Below, one piece after another: positions 54,780 to 64,000 of a stretch of DNA of 64,000 nucleotides; position 1 is the first letter of the stretch, and each line of letters begins with the position of its first letter. The notes below the pieces were generated by a model, which saw only the letters and a list, made by a program, of their open reading frames with translations, did no database searches and was not told the DNA's origin. Source of the stretch: Artemia franciscana (lineage: Eukaryota > Arthropoda > Branchiopoda > Anostraca > Artemiidae). The stretch covers positions 18,682,944 to 18,746,943 of the forward strand of contig NC_088871.1 of NCBI RefSeq assembly GCF_032884065.1, read 5' to 3'. The translations under genes were made by a program, and so were the position numbers.

Positions 54780-55330
54780 AAAAAACTAACTAAAAAAATG
54801 AAAAGAATTAAAAACTGTCTTCTATATAAAAAATGAAAAAAAGACGAAAATGAAAAAAAAGAAAAAAACTAAAAATAAAAATAAAAAAAAAGAAAAACTA
54901 AAATATAGAAAACAACTAAAAAAGAAAAAAGTAAAGAGGAAACTAAAAAAAAAGGTAAAAAAAACTAAAAATAAGAAAAACTAAAAAAGAAAAAAAGAAA
55001 AAACTAAAAAAAAAACAAAACGACAAACACAAAACTAAAGAAGAAGGAAAAAAACTAATAAAGACTAAAAGAGACAAAATAAAAAATAAAAAAATAAAAA
55101 ATTAAAAAAATTAAATAGGTAAAAACTAAAAAAGAAAAAAAAAGAAAAAGAAAAAAAAAGAAAAAACTAAAAAGAAAAAAAAAACAGAAAAAAAGGAAAC
55201 AAAACAAAAAAAGAGAAAACTAAAAAAGAAAAAACTAAAAAATAAAAAAAAATAAAATATGACGTAAAAAACATGACAAATAAAAAAATAAAACTGAAAA
55301 AAAGAAAAAACTAAAAAAAGAAAAAAACTA
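54780..55330. repeat. A-rich low-complexity tract
   Basis: AAAAACTAAAAAAGAAAA-type sequence with no reading frame of interest. After it, to 55440, is a remnant of Helitron N-terminal coding sequence (AACCAGGCTTGCAGCAAATA). Confidence 0.65.
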
Positions 55331-55441
55331 TAAATTACGTCCGGTTCACAACGCGAAACCAGGCTTGCAGCAAATAGAGATAGTAAAAAAGAAGGTGTGT
55401 CGCTGTATTACAAAAGCAATGCGTGTATAATTATCCTACAA

Positions 55442-56198
55442 CTAGCTGTTGGGGTGACACTTCGCGCCACCCCAACACCTAGTTGGTGGGGGAACTTCGC
55501 GCCCCCCAGGCTCCCCCCCGCGTGCGTAAGTCGTTACGCGCGATATTAGTTACGCGCCATTGTAGTTGTGTCCCTGTGTCCCACCTGTGAATATAGATAG
55601 ATATATATATATCTATCTATATAAAAATAAGTTGTCTGTCTGTCTGTGGATGGATCAGGTGACGTCACCTGAAAAAACTGGATCAGGTGACGTCAAAACT
55701 GAAAAAACTAAAAAAAGGCAAAAACTACAAAAAAAACTAAAAACTAATAAAAAAAATAAAAAAGCTAAAAAACTAAAAAAACTAAAAAAAGGCAAAAACT
55801 ACAAAAAAAACTAAAAACTAATAAAAAAACTTAAAAATTAAAAAAACTAAAAAAAGGCAAAAACTACAAAAAAAACTAAAAACTAATAAAAAAAATAAAA
55901 AAGCTAAAAAACTAAAAAAACTAAAAAAACTAAAAAAAGGTAAAAAACTAAAAAAACTAAAAACTAAAAAAAAATAAAAAAAAGGAAAAAACTGAAAAAT
56001 AAGCTAAAATAAAGGTAAAAACCAATAAAAAACTAAAAAAAAAACTGAAAAAACTAAAAAAAGGCAAAAACTACAAAAAAAAACTAAAAACTAATAAAAA
56101 AAGTAAAAAAGCTAAAAAACTAAAAAAACTAAAAAAACTAAAAAAAGGTAAAAAACTAAAAAAAATAAAAAATAAAAAAAAACTAAAAAAAAGGAAAA

Positions 56199-56268
<70 letters not shown>

Positions 56269-56863
56269 ATATTCACAGGTGGGACATAGGGACACAACTA
56301 CAATGGCGCGTAACTATTATGGCGCGTAACGACTTACGCGCGCGGGGGGGCTTGGGGGGGGCGCGAAGCGCCCCCACCAACTAGGTGTTGCGGTGGCGCG
56401 AAGCGCCACCCCAACAGCTAGTATATATATATATATATGTTTTTAAATACGTAAAACTTGCGAATATACAACATTCTTCGCTGTCCCAATGTCTGTGCAT
56501 ATAAATAGATTGTCAGGTTTACCGACTCTTGAACATACAATATATAATTGTCCATGGGAAAAACAATCCGTATTCAGATCTACACCTCATTATTCTAATG
56601 ATTGCCCTTGAGCTTTGTTGATGGTGATTGCAAATCAAACATTCCCTGTGTCCCCGTCATTATTTATATACCCCTTGTGCCCTCCCCAGCGCCCCCGTTG
56701 TAGTTGTTTATTCCCTATGTCCCGGTCGTCATTTGTGTCCCGGTGTCCCGGTCAGTAGTGTCATCTTATAATGACGTCATACACAAAGCCTTATATACAT
56801 GTAATAACGTCATATTTAAACCCACAAATAAACAAACATGCCTACAAACCACTAATTTTTATA
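55442..56863 (-). mobile_element. Helitron C, split by Helitron D
   Basis: 3' CTAG at 55442-55445 with the hairpin (one arm diverged, GGGGTGACAC). Its body runs to 55611 and resumes at 56422 with TTTTTAAATACGTAAAACTT, the helicase C-terminal remnant and the minisatellite motif. It ends near 56863 at a worn CACTAATTTTTATA. The two halves join at a TA tract. Confidence 0.72.
55612..56421 (+). mobile_element. Helitron D (non-autonomous), nested in C
   Basis: Begins A|TCTATCTATATAAAAATAAG and ends CACCCCAACAG CTAG|T at 56418-56421, so it is an intact 810 bp element. The 5' part has CTGTCTGTCTG, AGGTGACGTCACCT palindromes (55658-55670) and a second TGACGTCA. The middle is a CTAAAAAA minisatellite and the 3' part a (TA)n tract plus the shared 3' end. 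It corresponds to a short version of B on the other strand. Confidence 0.83.
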
Positions 56864-57067
56864 CTAGCTGTTGGGGTGGCGCTTCGCGCCACCCGAACAC
56901 CTAGTTGGTGGGGGCGCTTCGCCCCCCCCGCGCTCGTAAGTATGTTGTTTTAGCTTTTTTTAGTTTTTTCTTTTTAGGTTTTTTCTTTTTTTAGTTTTTG
57001 TTCGCGCCATATTAGTTAAGCGCCATTGTAGTTGTGTCCCTTTGTCCCACCTGTGAATATAGATAGA

Positions 57068-57100
<33 letters not shown>

Positions 57101-58660
57101 GTTTTTAACTACGTAAAACTTGCGAATATACAACGTTCTTCGCTGTCCCATTGTCTGTGCATATAAATAGATTGTCAGGTTTACCGACTCTTGAACATGC
57201 AACATATAATTGTCCATGGGGAAAACAATCCGTATTCAGATCTATACCTCATTATTCTAATGATTGCCTCTTAGCTCTGTTGATGGTGATTGCTAATCGA
57301 ACATTCCCTGTGTCCCGGTCGACATTTATATATCCCCCCTGTGCCCCCCGGTGTCCTCGTTGTAGTTGTGTCCCTGTGTGCCGGTCGTTATTTATATTCC
57401 CTGTGTCCCGGTCGTTATTTGTGTCCCGGTCTGTAATTTCGTCAGTCGACAAACAACTTCATTACGGAATAATGCTCAATCCTCATAATGACGTCATTCG
57501 ACAAACATGACATCAGTCGACACACAAACATGACGTCAGTCAACAGACATACAACTTATTTATATATATCTATCTATATAAAAATAAGCCGGGGGGCACA
57601 GGGGGATATAAATGACGACCGGGACACCGGGACACAAGGAATATAAATGACGCCCGGGACACTCAAAGAGAAATCAGAGACTGGGACACCGGGACACAAA
57701 TGACGACCGGGACACAGGGAATATAAATGACGACCGGGACACAGGGACATAACTACAAAGGGGATGCTTGGGTGCATAGGGGGATATATAAATGACGATG
57801 GCGACTCAGGGAATGGTCGATTAGCAATCATCTTCATCAGTCATTGTAAACTTAAACATTAATAGATTTCTACGTGAACATATGTCTTATATAACTTGAA
57901 TGCCGGGGGGCACAGGGGGATATAAATGACGACCGGGACACCGGGACACAAGGAATATAAATGACGCCCGGGACACTCAAAGAGAAATTAGAGACTGGGA
58001 CACCGGGACACAAATGACGACCGGGACACAGGGAATATAAATGACGACCGGGACACAGGGACATAACTACAAAGGGGACGCCTGGGTGCATAGGGGGATA
58101 TATAAATGACGATGGCGACTCAGGGAATGGTCGATTAGCAATCATCTTCATCAGTCATTGTAAACTTAAACATTAATAGATTTCTACGTGAACATATGTC
58201 TTATACAACTTGAATGACGTCACCGTCAAAGCAAAAATGACGGCAACTAATTTCATGACTTAATTTCAGAACTTAATTTCTGTGTTGACTGACGTCATGA
58301 AATTAGTTGTCGTCATTTTTGTTATGACGATGCTTAGTATATTGTAAAACACATTAATTTGGTTAATAATATACCAGGGACATAATATACAGGGACATAA
58401 CTACAAAGGGGACGCCTGGGTGCATAGGGGGATATATAAATGACGATGGCGACACAGGGAATGGTCGATTAGCAATCACCATCAACAAAGCTCAAGGGCA
58501 ATCATTAGAATTATGAGGTATAGATCTGAATACGGATTGTTTTCCCATTGACCATTATATGTTGCATGTTCAAGAGTCGGTAAACCTGACAATCTATTTA
58601 TATGCACAGACAATGGGACAGCAAAGAATGTTGTATATTCACAAGTTTTACGTAGTTAAA

Positions 58661-58741
<81 letters not shown>

Positions 58742-58899
58742 ATATTCACAGGTGGGACATAGGGACACAACTACAATGGCGCGTAACTAATATGGCGCGT
58801 AACGACTTACGCGCGCGGGGGGGCTTGGGGGGGCGCGAAGCGCCCCCACCAACTAGGTGTTGGGGTGGCGCGAAGCGCCACCCCAACAGCTAGTATAGA
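56864..58899 (-). mobile_element. Helitron E, split by Helitron F
   Basis: 3' CTAG at 56864-56867 with hairpin. The body to 57568 includes the helicase C-terminal remnant (the MDNYMLHVQESVNLTIYL region on the minus strand), a GGTCGTTATTT minisatellite and CRE-like sites. The last six bases of its 5' end (TCTATA on minus) lie at 58894-58899, beyond F. A short TTTTTTAG patch at 56945-57000 interrupts the 3' region. Confidence 0.72.
57569..58893 (+). mobile_element. Helitron F (non-autonomous), nested in E
   Basis: Starts A|TCTATCTATATAAAAATAAG at 57569 and ends CTAG|T at 58890-58893 with an intact hairpin. Inside are two direct copies of a ~280 bp block (57587-57866 and 57903-58181) with CCGGGGGGCACAGGGGGATA. 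A third partial copy is near 58392, followed by CRE-like sites, the 3' helicase remnant and a (TA)n tract (58664-58738). It has no Rep or helicase gene. Confidence 0.8.
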
Positions 58900-59822
58900 T
58901 ATAGTTTCTTTTTTAGTTTTTCTTTTTTTAGTTTTGCAGCTTTTTTAGTTTTTTTTGCTTTTTTTTCTTTTTAGTTTTTTACCTTTTTATGGCATTTGGT
59001 ATTAACCAAGTGACATATAGCAATCGCAAATTCTGTTGGTCAATGTTCATTCTAATATTGACAGTTGGAAAAATCGTCACGTGCCAAGCATGTTAAAGCT
59101 CAACAATTTATAATAAACCTCAACAGTTTAAGTATCTGTTTTAAAGTTTTCGAATTACTTTAATGTATTGCATTTTTAGTTTCAGTTTTCTTTTTCTTCT
59201 TTATTTTTCAGACGTAAATACATATCGCCGAACCTTTGTTTTTTTAACTAGAATCTGGTAGGCATTGATGACCTTATCCAAGTCAAAATCCCAAACCCAA
59301 TCATCATCGCTATCATTTTCAGTTTTGATACGTTTTGACTCTCGCTGTCCAGGTTGATCTTCATCTAGCTGCGCGGTTTTGCGTTCTTTAGCCGCAAGCC
59401 TTTTGGCATTAACTCTTTGAGCAGCTTCCTCGGCTGTTTCTTCTGCTATTGCAGGATTTGGTAACATTCTATCTTTTTCAATGTTTTTCAATTTGTTAAT
59501 GTTCATTCTAACATTTACAGTTGGAAAAATCTTCACGTGCCAAGCTTGCTAAAGCTCAACAATTTATAATAAACCTCAAAATTTTAAGTATCTATTTTAA
59601 GGTTTTCGAATTTCTTTAATCTATTGTCAAAATATTTATGCAATTCCCAGTTTTTACATTTTAGTTTGTTTTCTTTTTCTTCTTTATTTTCAGACGTGAT
59701 ATGCAAACCCTCAACACAAAAATACATACAACTTATTTTTATATGTATAGAAGATATAATCTGGCGTAACAGACATAGCGTAACAGACATAACACACATA
59801 CAACTTAATTTTATATAGATAG
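58900..59822 (-). mobile_element. Helitron 5' fragment
   Basis: Minus-strand 5' end near 59820 (TCTATATAAAATTAAGTTGT), with two further TCTATA-type motifs inside. It carries the leader also seen at 12300-12480 (AAATATTTATGCAATTCCCA) and an N-terminal frame. No 3' hairpin is present, so it is truncated. 58990-59040 contains the GCGATTGCTATATGTCACTT repeat in reverse. Confidence 0.6.
59201..59536 (-). pseudogene. N-terminal Helitron protein fragment
   Basis: 111 codons: MKIFPTVNVRMNINKLKNIE, then DRMLPNPAIAEETAEEAAQR and VNAKRLAAKERK, then an acidic NDSDDDWVWDFDLDKV. The AAQRVNAKRLAAKE stretch resembles DAQRVYAKKLAADRE at the start of the element A protein. It probably is a divergent Helitron N-terminus, with no Rep downstream. 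Confidence 0.5.
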
Positions 59823-60105
59823 ATGTCACCAAAAAGGGAACACCAGAGCAACGTAAAACCAAGCTTGTGGTTCAAAGAGAAAGAGCCAGATTAGGAATGT
59901 CCAATTTACGTCATCAATTCGATCCAAAAATGACAAAGCGTTGCCGGGACCCAGAACACACGGGACAATGAGGATCCATATATAGAAGCCTGCCGGGACC
60001 CAGTACTGTCTGCAGTTAGAACACAAGGGACAATGAGAATCCATATTAGAAGCCTGCCACGTGCCAGGCTGGGGCCCGATGTTGAAGCCGCTGGGACCCA
60101 GCTAG
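59822..60105 (+). mobile_element. Helitron-related element H with ACCCAG-CTAG end
   Basis: Has the N-terminal frame TPEQRKTKLVVQRERARLGM followed by two copies of the ACAAGGGACAATGAGAATCC block also seen at 54470-54715. It ends GCCGCTGGGACCCAGCTAG at 60105. TGGGACCCA is self-complementary, so it may be a different 3' hairpin subtype. CTAG is followed directly by the 5' TC of element G. Confidence 0.55.
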
Positions 60106-60282
60106 TCTATATATATAAAAATAAGTTGTATATATGTTTGAGGACTGACGTCATTATAAGGATTAAGCATTATGACTTCAGGTATGTATTTTGTTTGTTT
60201 GTATATGACGTCATTATAAGTATATAAGGCTTTGTATATGACGTCATTATAAGTATATAAGGGTTGCGATTAAAAGATAATA

Positions 60283-61576
60283 TTGAAGCGGGTCGATGAA
60301 TCACAAGAGCAACCTGAAAATAATCGCCTGGCATTCAGGCACAGCCCAGTCGATGATTATAGCTTGAGCAGGTGTGTTCAAATCGGGACTAAGTCTAAAA
60401 TTTGTCCCTATTGCAAGGCCTTGAAATTTACTGGTGAAACAATGGGAATGTGTTGCGCCTCAGAAAAAGTTAAACTTCCTCAACTGGCTGCACCACCAGA
60501 GCCATTGAAGACATTGCTTACTGGAACTACGTCAGAATCTAAGCGTTATTTTGTTTTTTTTATCAAACATCAGAAAATATAAATCATGTTTCCAAATGAT
60601 GTCGTTTGGTGCCCAAATTGAAAATCAAGATCAATTTATGCCTACTTTCAAAGTAAACAGGCAAATTTATCATAGAGCAGGGTCCCTTCTACCATTCTCA
60701 GGTGAGAATCATCAATTTTTACAACTGTGCTTCATCATTGATACCAATTCTGAATTGAATGCACGTAGCGAAATTTCTCCCGACGTTGATAGGACTATCG
60801 TTTCCCAATTGTATCATCTTTTCCACGAAAAATAATGATTTAGTGCGCCTGTTCAAAACAGCAATCGATTTGATACCTACTGATAAGCATTAAATTGTTA
60901 TTTCCGCTGACAAAACGCCTACTGGCGAACATATGCATAGTTACAATGCTCCAACTATCGACGAAGTGGCAACTGCTTTCTTTTCGTTATGTCAAAATGA
61001 TTCTTTTGCAAAAAACAACTGCTGTTTATTGAAGTACCTTCGTATTACACGTGGAATGCTAAAAAGAAATCATTTGAACGTCGAAAACAGAGTAAGTCAG
61101 TCGACGGCCAACCTACCATCTTCAAAGATACCGCGATAGGAAGACTCTACACCATTCACCCCTATCAACATGAATGCTTCTTTTTCTGCCTGCTTTGGGT
61201 GGATGTACCCGGTCCGACGTCCTTCGAGTATTTGCGAACTGTAAACGGTACTATACATGACACTTACCGTAGTGCATGCCAAGCTCTGAATTTATTGGAG
61301 AATGACCAACACTGGGATAGCTGCTTCAATGACGCGTGCGAAACGTCAACTCCAAGTCAAATTTGTGCATTGTTTGGAATCATACTAACATCGTGCTCTC
61401 TTTCAGCTCCAATAGAGTTATGGGAGAAATATAAATCGAAAATGGCCAAGGATATACTGCATCGAAAACGGTTAGAGATGTCATATATGACCTTTGATTT
61501 TACGTCAGATATTTATAACTACACTTTTTCTTATTATTCAAGATTTGTGCGTATGCATGGCAAACAAACCTCTTGA
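60283..61576 (+). pseudogene. Rep N-terminus and linker in Helitron G
   Basis: Frames in order: SQEQPENNRLAFRHSPVDDY with CPYCKALKFTGETMGMCC (60283-60582), then QMMSFGAQIENQDQF to LFHEK (60551-60835), a broken stretch to 60970, AFFSLCQNDSF and WNAKKKSFERRK pieces, and VDVPGPTSFEYLRTVNGTIH to MTFDFTSDIY (61199-61576). Between 60975 and 60980 the HUH domain is deleted. Several frameshifts and stops make it non-functional. Confidence 0.78.
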
Positions 61577-63200
61577 GGATTTGGGAATGCCTTCACCTAA
61601 TCGTAACGCTGCTGTTTCGACACGTGTAGAATTGGATCGTGAACAAAGTTACGACACGAGTAATCTATTGTCGTATGTACAAAATAATGTTTCTAAGTTA
61701 ACATCTGAGCAAAAAGACATTTATGATAAGATAATGCATTGCGTAGATAACCACGTTGGAGAAATCTTTTTTTTGGATGCGCCAGGAGATACTGGTAAAT
61801 CTTTTGTCTTTTTGATGCTTGCATCAATTCGTTCAAAAAATGACATAGCGTTGGCAATTGCGTCGTCCGGAATAGCCGCAACGTTGCTGCCTGGTGGAAG
61901 AACTGCTCATTCCGCTATGAAATTGCCTCTGAATTTGCATTCTACAGAAACTCTCATGTGCAATATTTCCAAATCATCTGGGATGGGTAAAGTATTGCAG
62001 CAATACAAACTTATTATTTGGGACGAGTGCACAATGGCACAAAAAAAATCGCTCGAGGCTCTGGAACAATCATTACGAGATTTGCGAGGAAATTCGAAAC
62101 CCTTTGGCAGCACATTAATATTGTCCTTTGGGAGATTTCAGGCAAACATTACCCATGATACCTAGATCAACCCCTGCGGACGAAATGAATGCTTGCCTGA
62201 AAAATTCTAATTTATGGGCACACGTAAAGACATTAAAATTAACTATAAATATGCGTGTTCGATTACAAAACAATGACTCTGGTGAAATATTGTTAGATCA
62301 ATTGCTGGCAATTGGAGACAGAAAGCTCCCAGTAGACTCAATTTCAGGACGTATACAACTGCCTGCTGAATTGTGTAATTTAGTGACGTCCAAAAATGAA
62401 TTGGTTGAAAAGGTATTTCCGAATATTCTAACCAATTCTAAAAATCATAAATGGCTCACTAAACGAGCGATATGGGCAGCCAAGAATAAAGACGTCCACG
62501 CGATCAACAATATTATTTTGACGAAGATTCGAGACCAGGAAGTAATTTACAAGTCAGTCGACACAGTTCTGGAACCAAATGAAGCGTGTAATTATCCATC
62601 TGAATTTTTAAATTTCCTGGATCTCCCAGGGTTTCGACCACACGTGCTACAACTAAAAATAGGCGTCCCAATAATGCTGTTACGAAATATTAACCCACCA
62701 AAGCTTTGCAATGGCACACGACTTGCTGTAAAAAAAAAAAAATGGAAAACGTAATAGAGGCAACAGTCTTGACAGGGCCTTTTAAGGGTGAGGCTGTTCT
62801 TATTCCTCGTATTCCCATGATTTTAACGGATCTGCCTTTTCAATTTAAAAGATTGCAATTCCCAATTCGATTAGCATTTGCGTCCTATGGTGGCGCAGTG
62901 GGTTTGACCTTAGCTTGGTAATACGGGACCCAAAGATCAAATCATGCTGCAGTAATGCACTGCAGGGCCGACGCAGGGACCTGAGTAGTCAAGAAGCGTC
63001 GTTAATCTGATACAATACGATTAGCATTTGCAATCACCATCAACTAAGCTCAAGGGCAATCATTAGAAAAATGCGGTATAGGATCTTAATACAGATTGTT
63101 TTCCCATGGACAATTGTATGTTGCATGTTCGAGGGTCGGTAAACCTGACAATCGATTTATATGCACACACAATTGGATAGCGAAGAATGTTGTATATTCA
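61557..63200 (+). pseudogene. Pif1-like helicase in Helitron G, SINE-interrupted
   Basis: MANKPLEDLGMPSPNRNAAV, then a damaged Walker A, GDTGKS in place of GGTGKT, and an intact Walker B IIWDECTM. A frameshift near 62130 falls in LL(A)GDFRQ, and the frame continues as FRQTLPMIPRSTPADEMNAC to LCNGTRLAVKKKKWKT. An A-run frameshift at about 62730 precedes the GPFKGEAVLIPRIPM part. The SINE enters after PIRLAFA, and the rest (ITINKAQGQSLEKC) follows at about 63032. It is the mirror-strand relative of copies 1 and 2 and clearly dead. Confidence 0.82.
62882..63017 (+). mobile_element. tRNA-derived SINE inside helicase, 14 bp target duplication
   Basis: From GTCCTATGGTGGCGCAGTGG to GCGTCGTTAATC plus a TGATACAATA tail. 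CGATTAGCATTTGC is repeated at 62868-62881 and 63018-63031, and outside the SINE it continues the helicase coding sequence exactly. Confidence 0.92.
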
Positions 63201-63238
63201 CAAGTTTTACGTAGTTAATTTATAGTGTATATGCATAT

Positions 63239-64000
63239 CTATCTATCTATGTATCTAAGTAAAAATAAGTTGTATGTATGCATGTTTGTCTGTTTGTAAA
63301 AAGAGGGTTTGCATATGACGTAGTTATAAGTATATAAGGCTTTGTATATGCACAGACAATGGGACAGCAAAGAATTTTGTATATTCGCAAGTTTTAAGTA
63401 GTTAAAAACATATATATTTGTCCCTATTGCAAGGCCTTTAACTTTAATAGTGAAACAATGGGAATGTATTGTGCCTCAGGAAAAGTTAAACTTCCTCAAC
63501 TGGCTGCACCACCAGAGCCATTGAAGACTTTGCTTAATGAAGCTACGTCAGAATCTAAGCGTTTTTTATTAAACATCAGAAAATATAACTCATGTTTCCA
63601 AATTACGTCGTTTGGTGCCTAAATCGAAAATCAAGATCAATTTATGCCTACTTTCAAAGTAAAAGGGCAAATTTATCATAGAACAGGGTCGCTTCTACCA
63701 TTCTCAGGTGAGAATCATCAGTGATAGCAATTCTGAATTGAATACACGTTGCAAAATTTCTCCCGACGTTGAAAGGACTATAGTTTCCCAACTGCAACAT
63801 CTTTTCCACGAAAATAATGATTTTGTGCGCCTGTTCAAAACAGCAATCGATTTGATGCCTACTGATACGCATATAATTGTTATTTCCGCTGACAAAACGC
63901 CTACTGGCGAACATGAGCGTAGATACAATGCTCCAACAATCGCCGAAGCGGCAATCGTTATGGTCGGTGATCAGTTTTTACCTCGAGATATTATTCTTCA
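63239..64000 (+). mobile_element. Helitron J, runs off the window
   Basis: 5' end TCTATCTATCTATGTATCTA followed by AAAAATAAGTTGTATGTATG, then a piece of 3'-type sequence (GACAATGGGACAGCAAAGAA) and, from 63415, Rep N-terminal coding sequence continuing past the window end. A further RepHel copy probably lies just to the right. Confidence 0.65.
63415..64000 (+). pseudogene. Rep N-terminal region in Helitron J (partial)
   Basis: The CPYCKAFNFNSETMGMYC block, LAAPPEPLKTLLNEATSESK, then ITSFGA followed by a TAA stop (about 63621) and IENQDQFMPTFKVKGQIYH. After a short deletion near 63720 come DSNSELNTRCKISPDVERTI and NAPTIAEAAIVMVGDQFLP. It still lies upstream of the HUH domain, so whether catalysis is preserved cannot be seen here. 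Stop and deletion indicate decay. Confidence 0.75.

Larger units (their letters stand above)
60106..63238 (+). mobile_element. Helitron G (RepHel derivative lacking the HUH domain)
   Basis: 5' end TCTATATATATAAAAATAAG at 60106, then three TGACGTCA sites (60146, 60206, 60239), Rep N-terminal remnants, the linker region, the whole helicase and the 3' leader-like region to about 63230. A large deletion joins PTIDEVAT to AFFSLCQNDSF, removing the entire HUH/tyrosine Rep core. A SINE interrupts the helicase. The 3' hairpin and CTAG are missing where element J begins. Confidence 0.75.

Overview
This is a eukaryotic, AT-rich, intron-containing and very repeat-rich window. The animal-type dolichol kinase gene, the Helitrons, the hAT remnant, the non-LTR retrotransposons and the tRNA-derived SINE fit an invertebrate, probably an arthropod and perhaps a crustacean. 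The species cannot be fixed from the sequence. I see no bacterial-type genes, CRISPR array or canonical rRNA.

Layout. (1) 1-27879: the 3' half of a dolichol kinase gene (DOLK, + strand), four visible coding exons with GT-AG introns in consistent phase. Its 24.3 kb intron (1788-26121) holds a hAT fragment, a ~290 bp satellite, a tandem segmental duplication (4962-14605 and 14618-24114) and a second, ~275 bp satellite. Each duplicated unit carries a dead RepHel Helitron (- strand) with a non-autonomous Helitron nested in it (+ strand), foldback repeats and a LINE reverse-transcriptase relic. (2) 29367-41825: a local tandem duplication whose second half is split by an array of head-to-tail Helitron derivatives (A, B, A', B'). 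The array was itself tandemly duplicated, and one B copy holds a reverse-transcriptase element. (3) 42683-53349: a large inverted repeat with one intact, intronless, divergent histone H3 (centromeric-H3-like) gene in each arm, transcribed away from each other. A third, decayed 5' remnant lies between them. The central spacer holds interspersed repeats and a tRNA-Lys-like pseudogene. (4) 54000-64000: A-rich minisatellites and a mosaic of Helitrons nested in one another (C, D, E, F, H, G, J). One of them carries a tRNA-derived SINE inside its helicase reading frame.

How the parts relate. The host genes likely to be functional are DOLK and the two H3-variant copies. Everything else recognised is mobile or satellite DNA. 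The Helitrons share a 5' end starting TC in a TATATA tract, a 3' GC-rich hairpin followed by CTAG, and insertion between A and T. These features let the nesting order be read directly. All RepHel reading frames here are broken, so any mobilisation would need an active copy elsewhere. Most striking are the palindromic pair of centromeric-H3-like genes, the hairpin-filled junction of the 9.6 kb tandem duplication, and the self-nesting and concatenation of the Helitrons. I did not find a clearly new multi-gene system.
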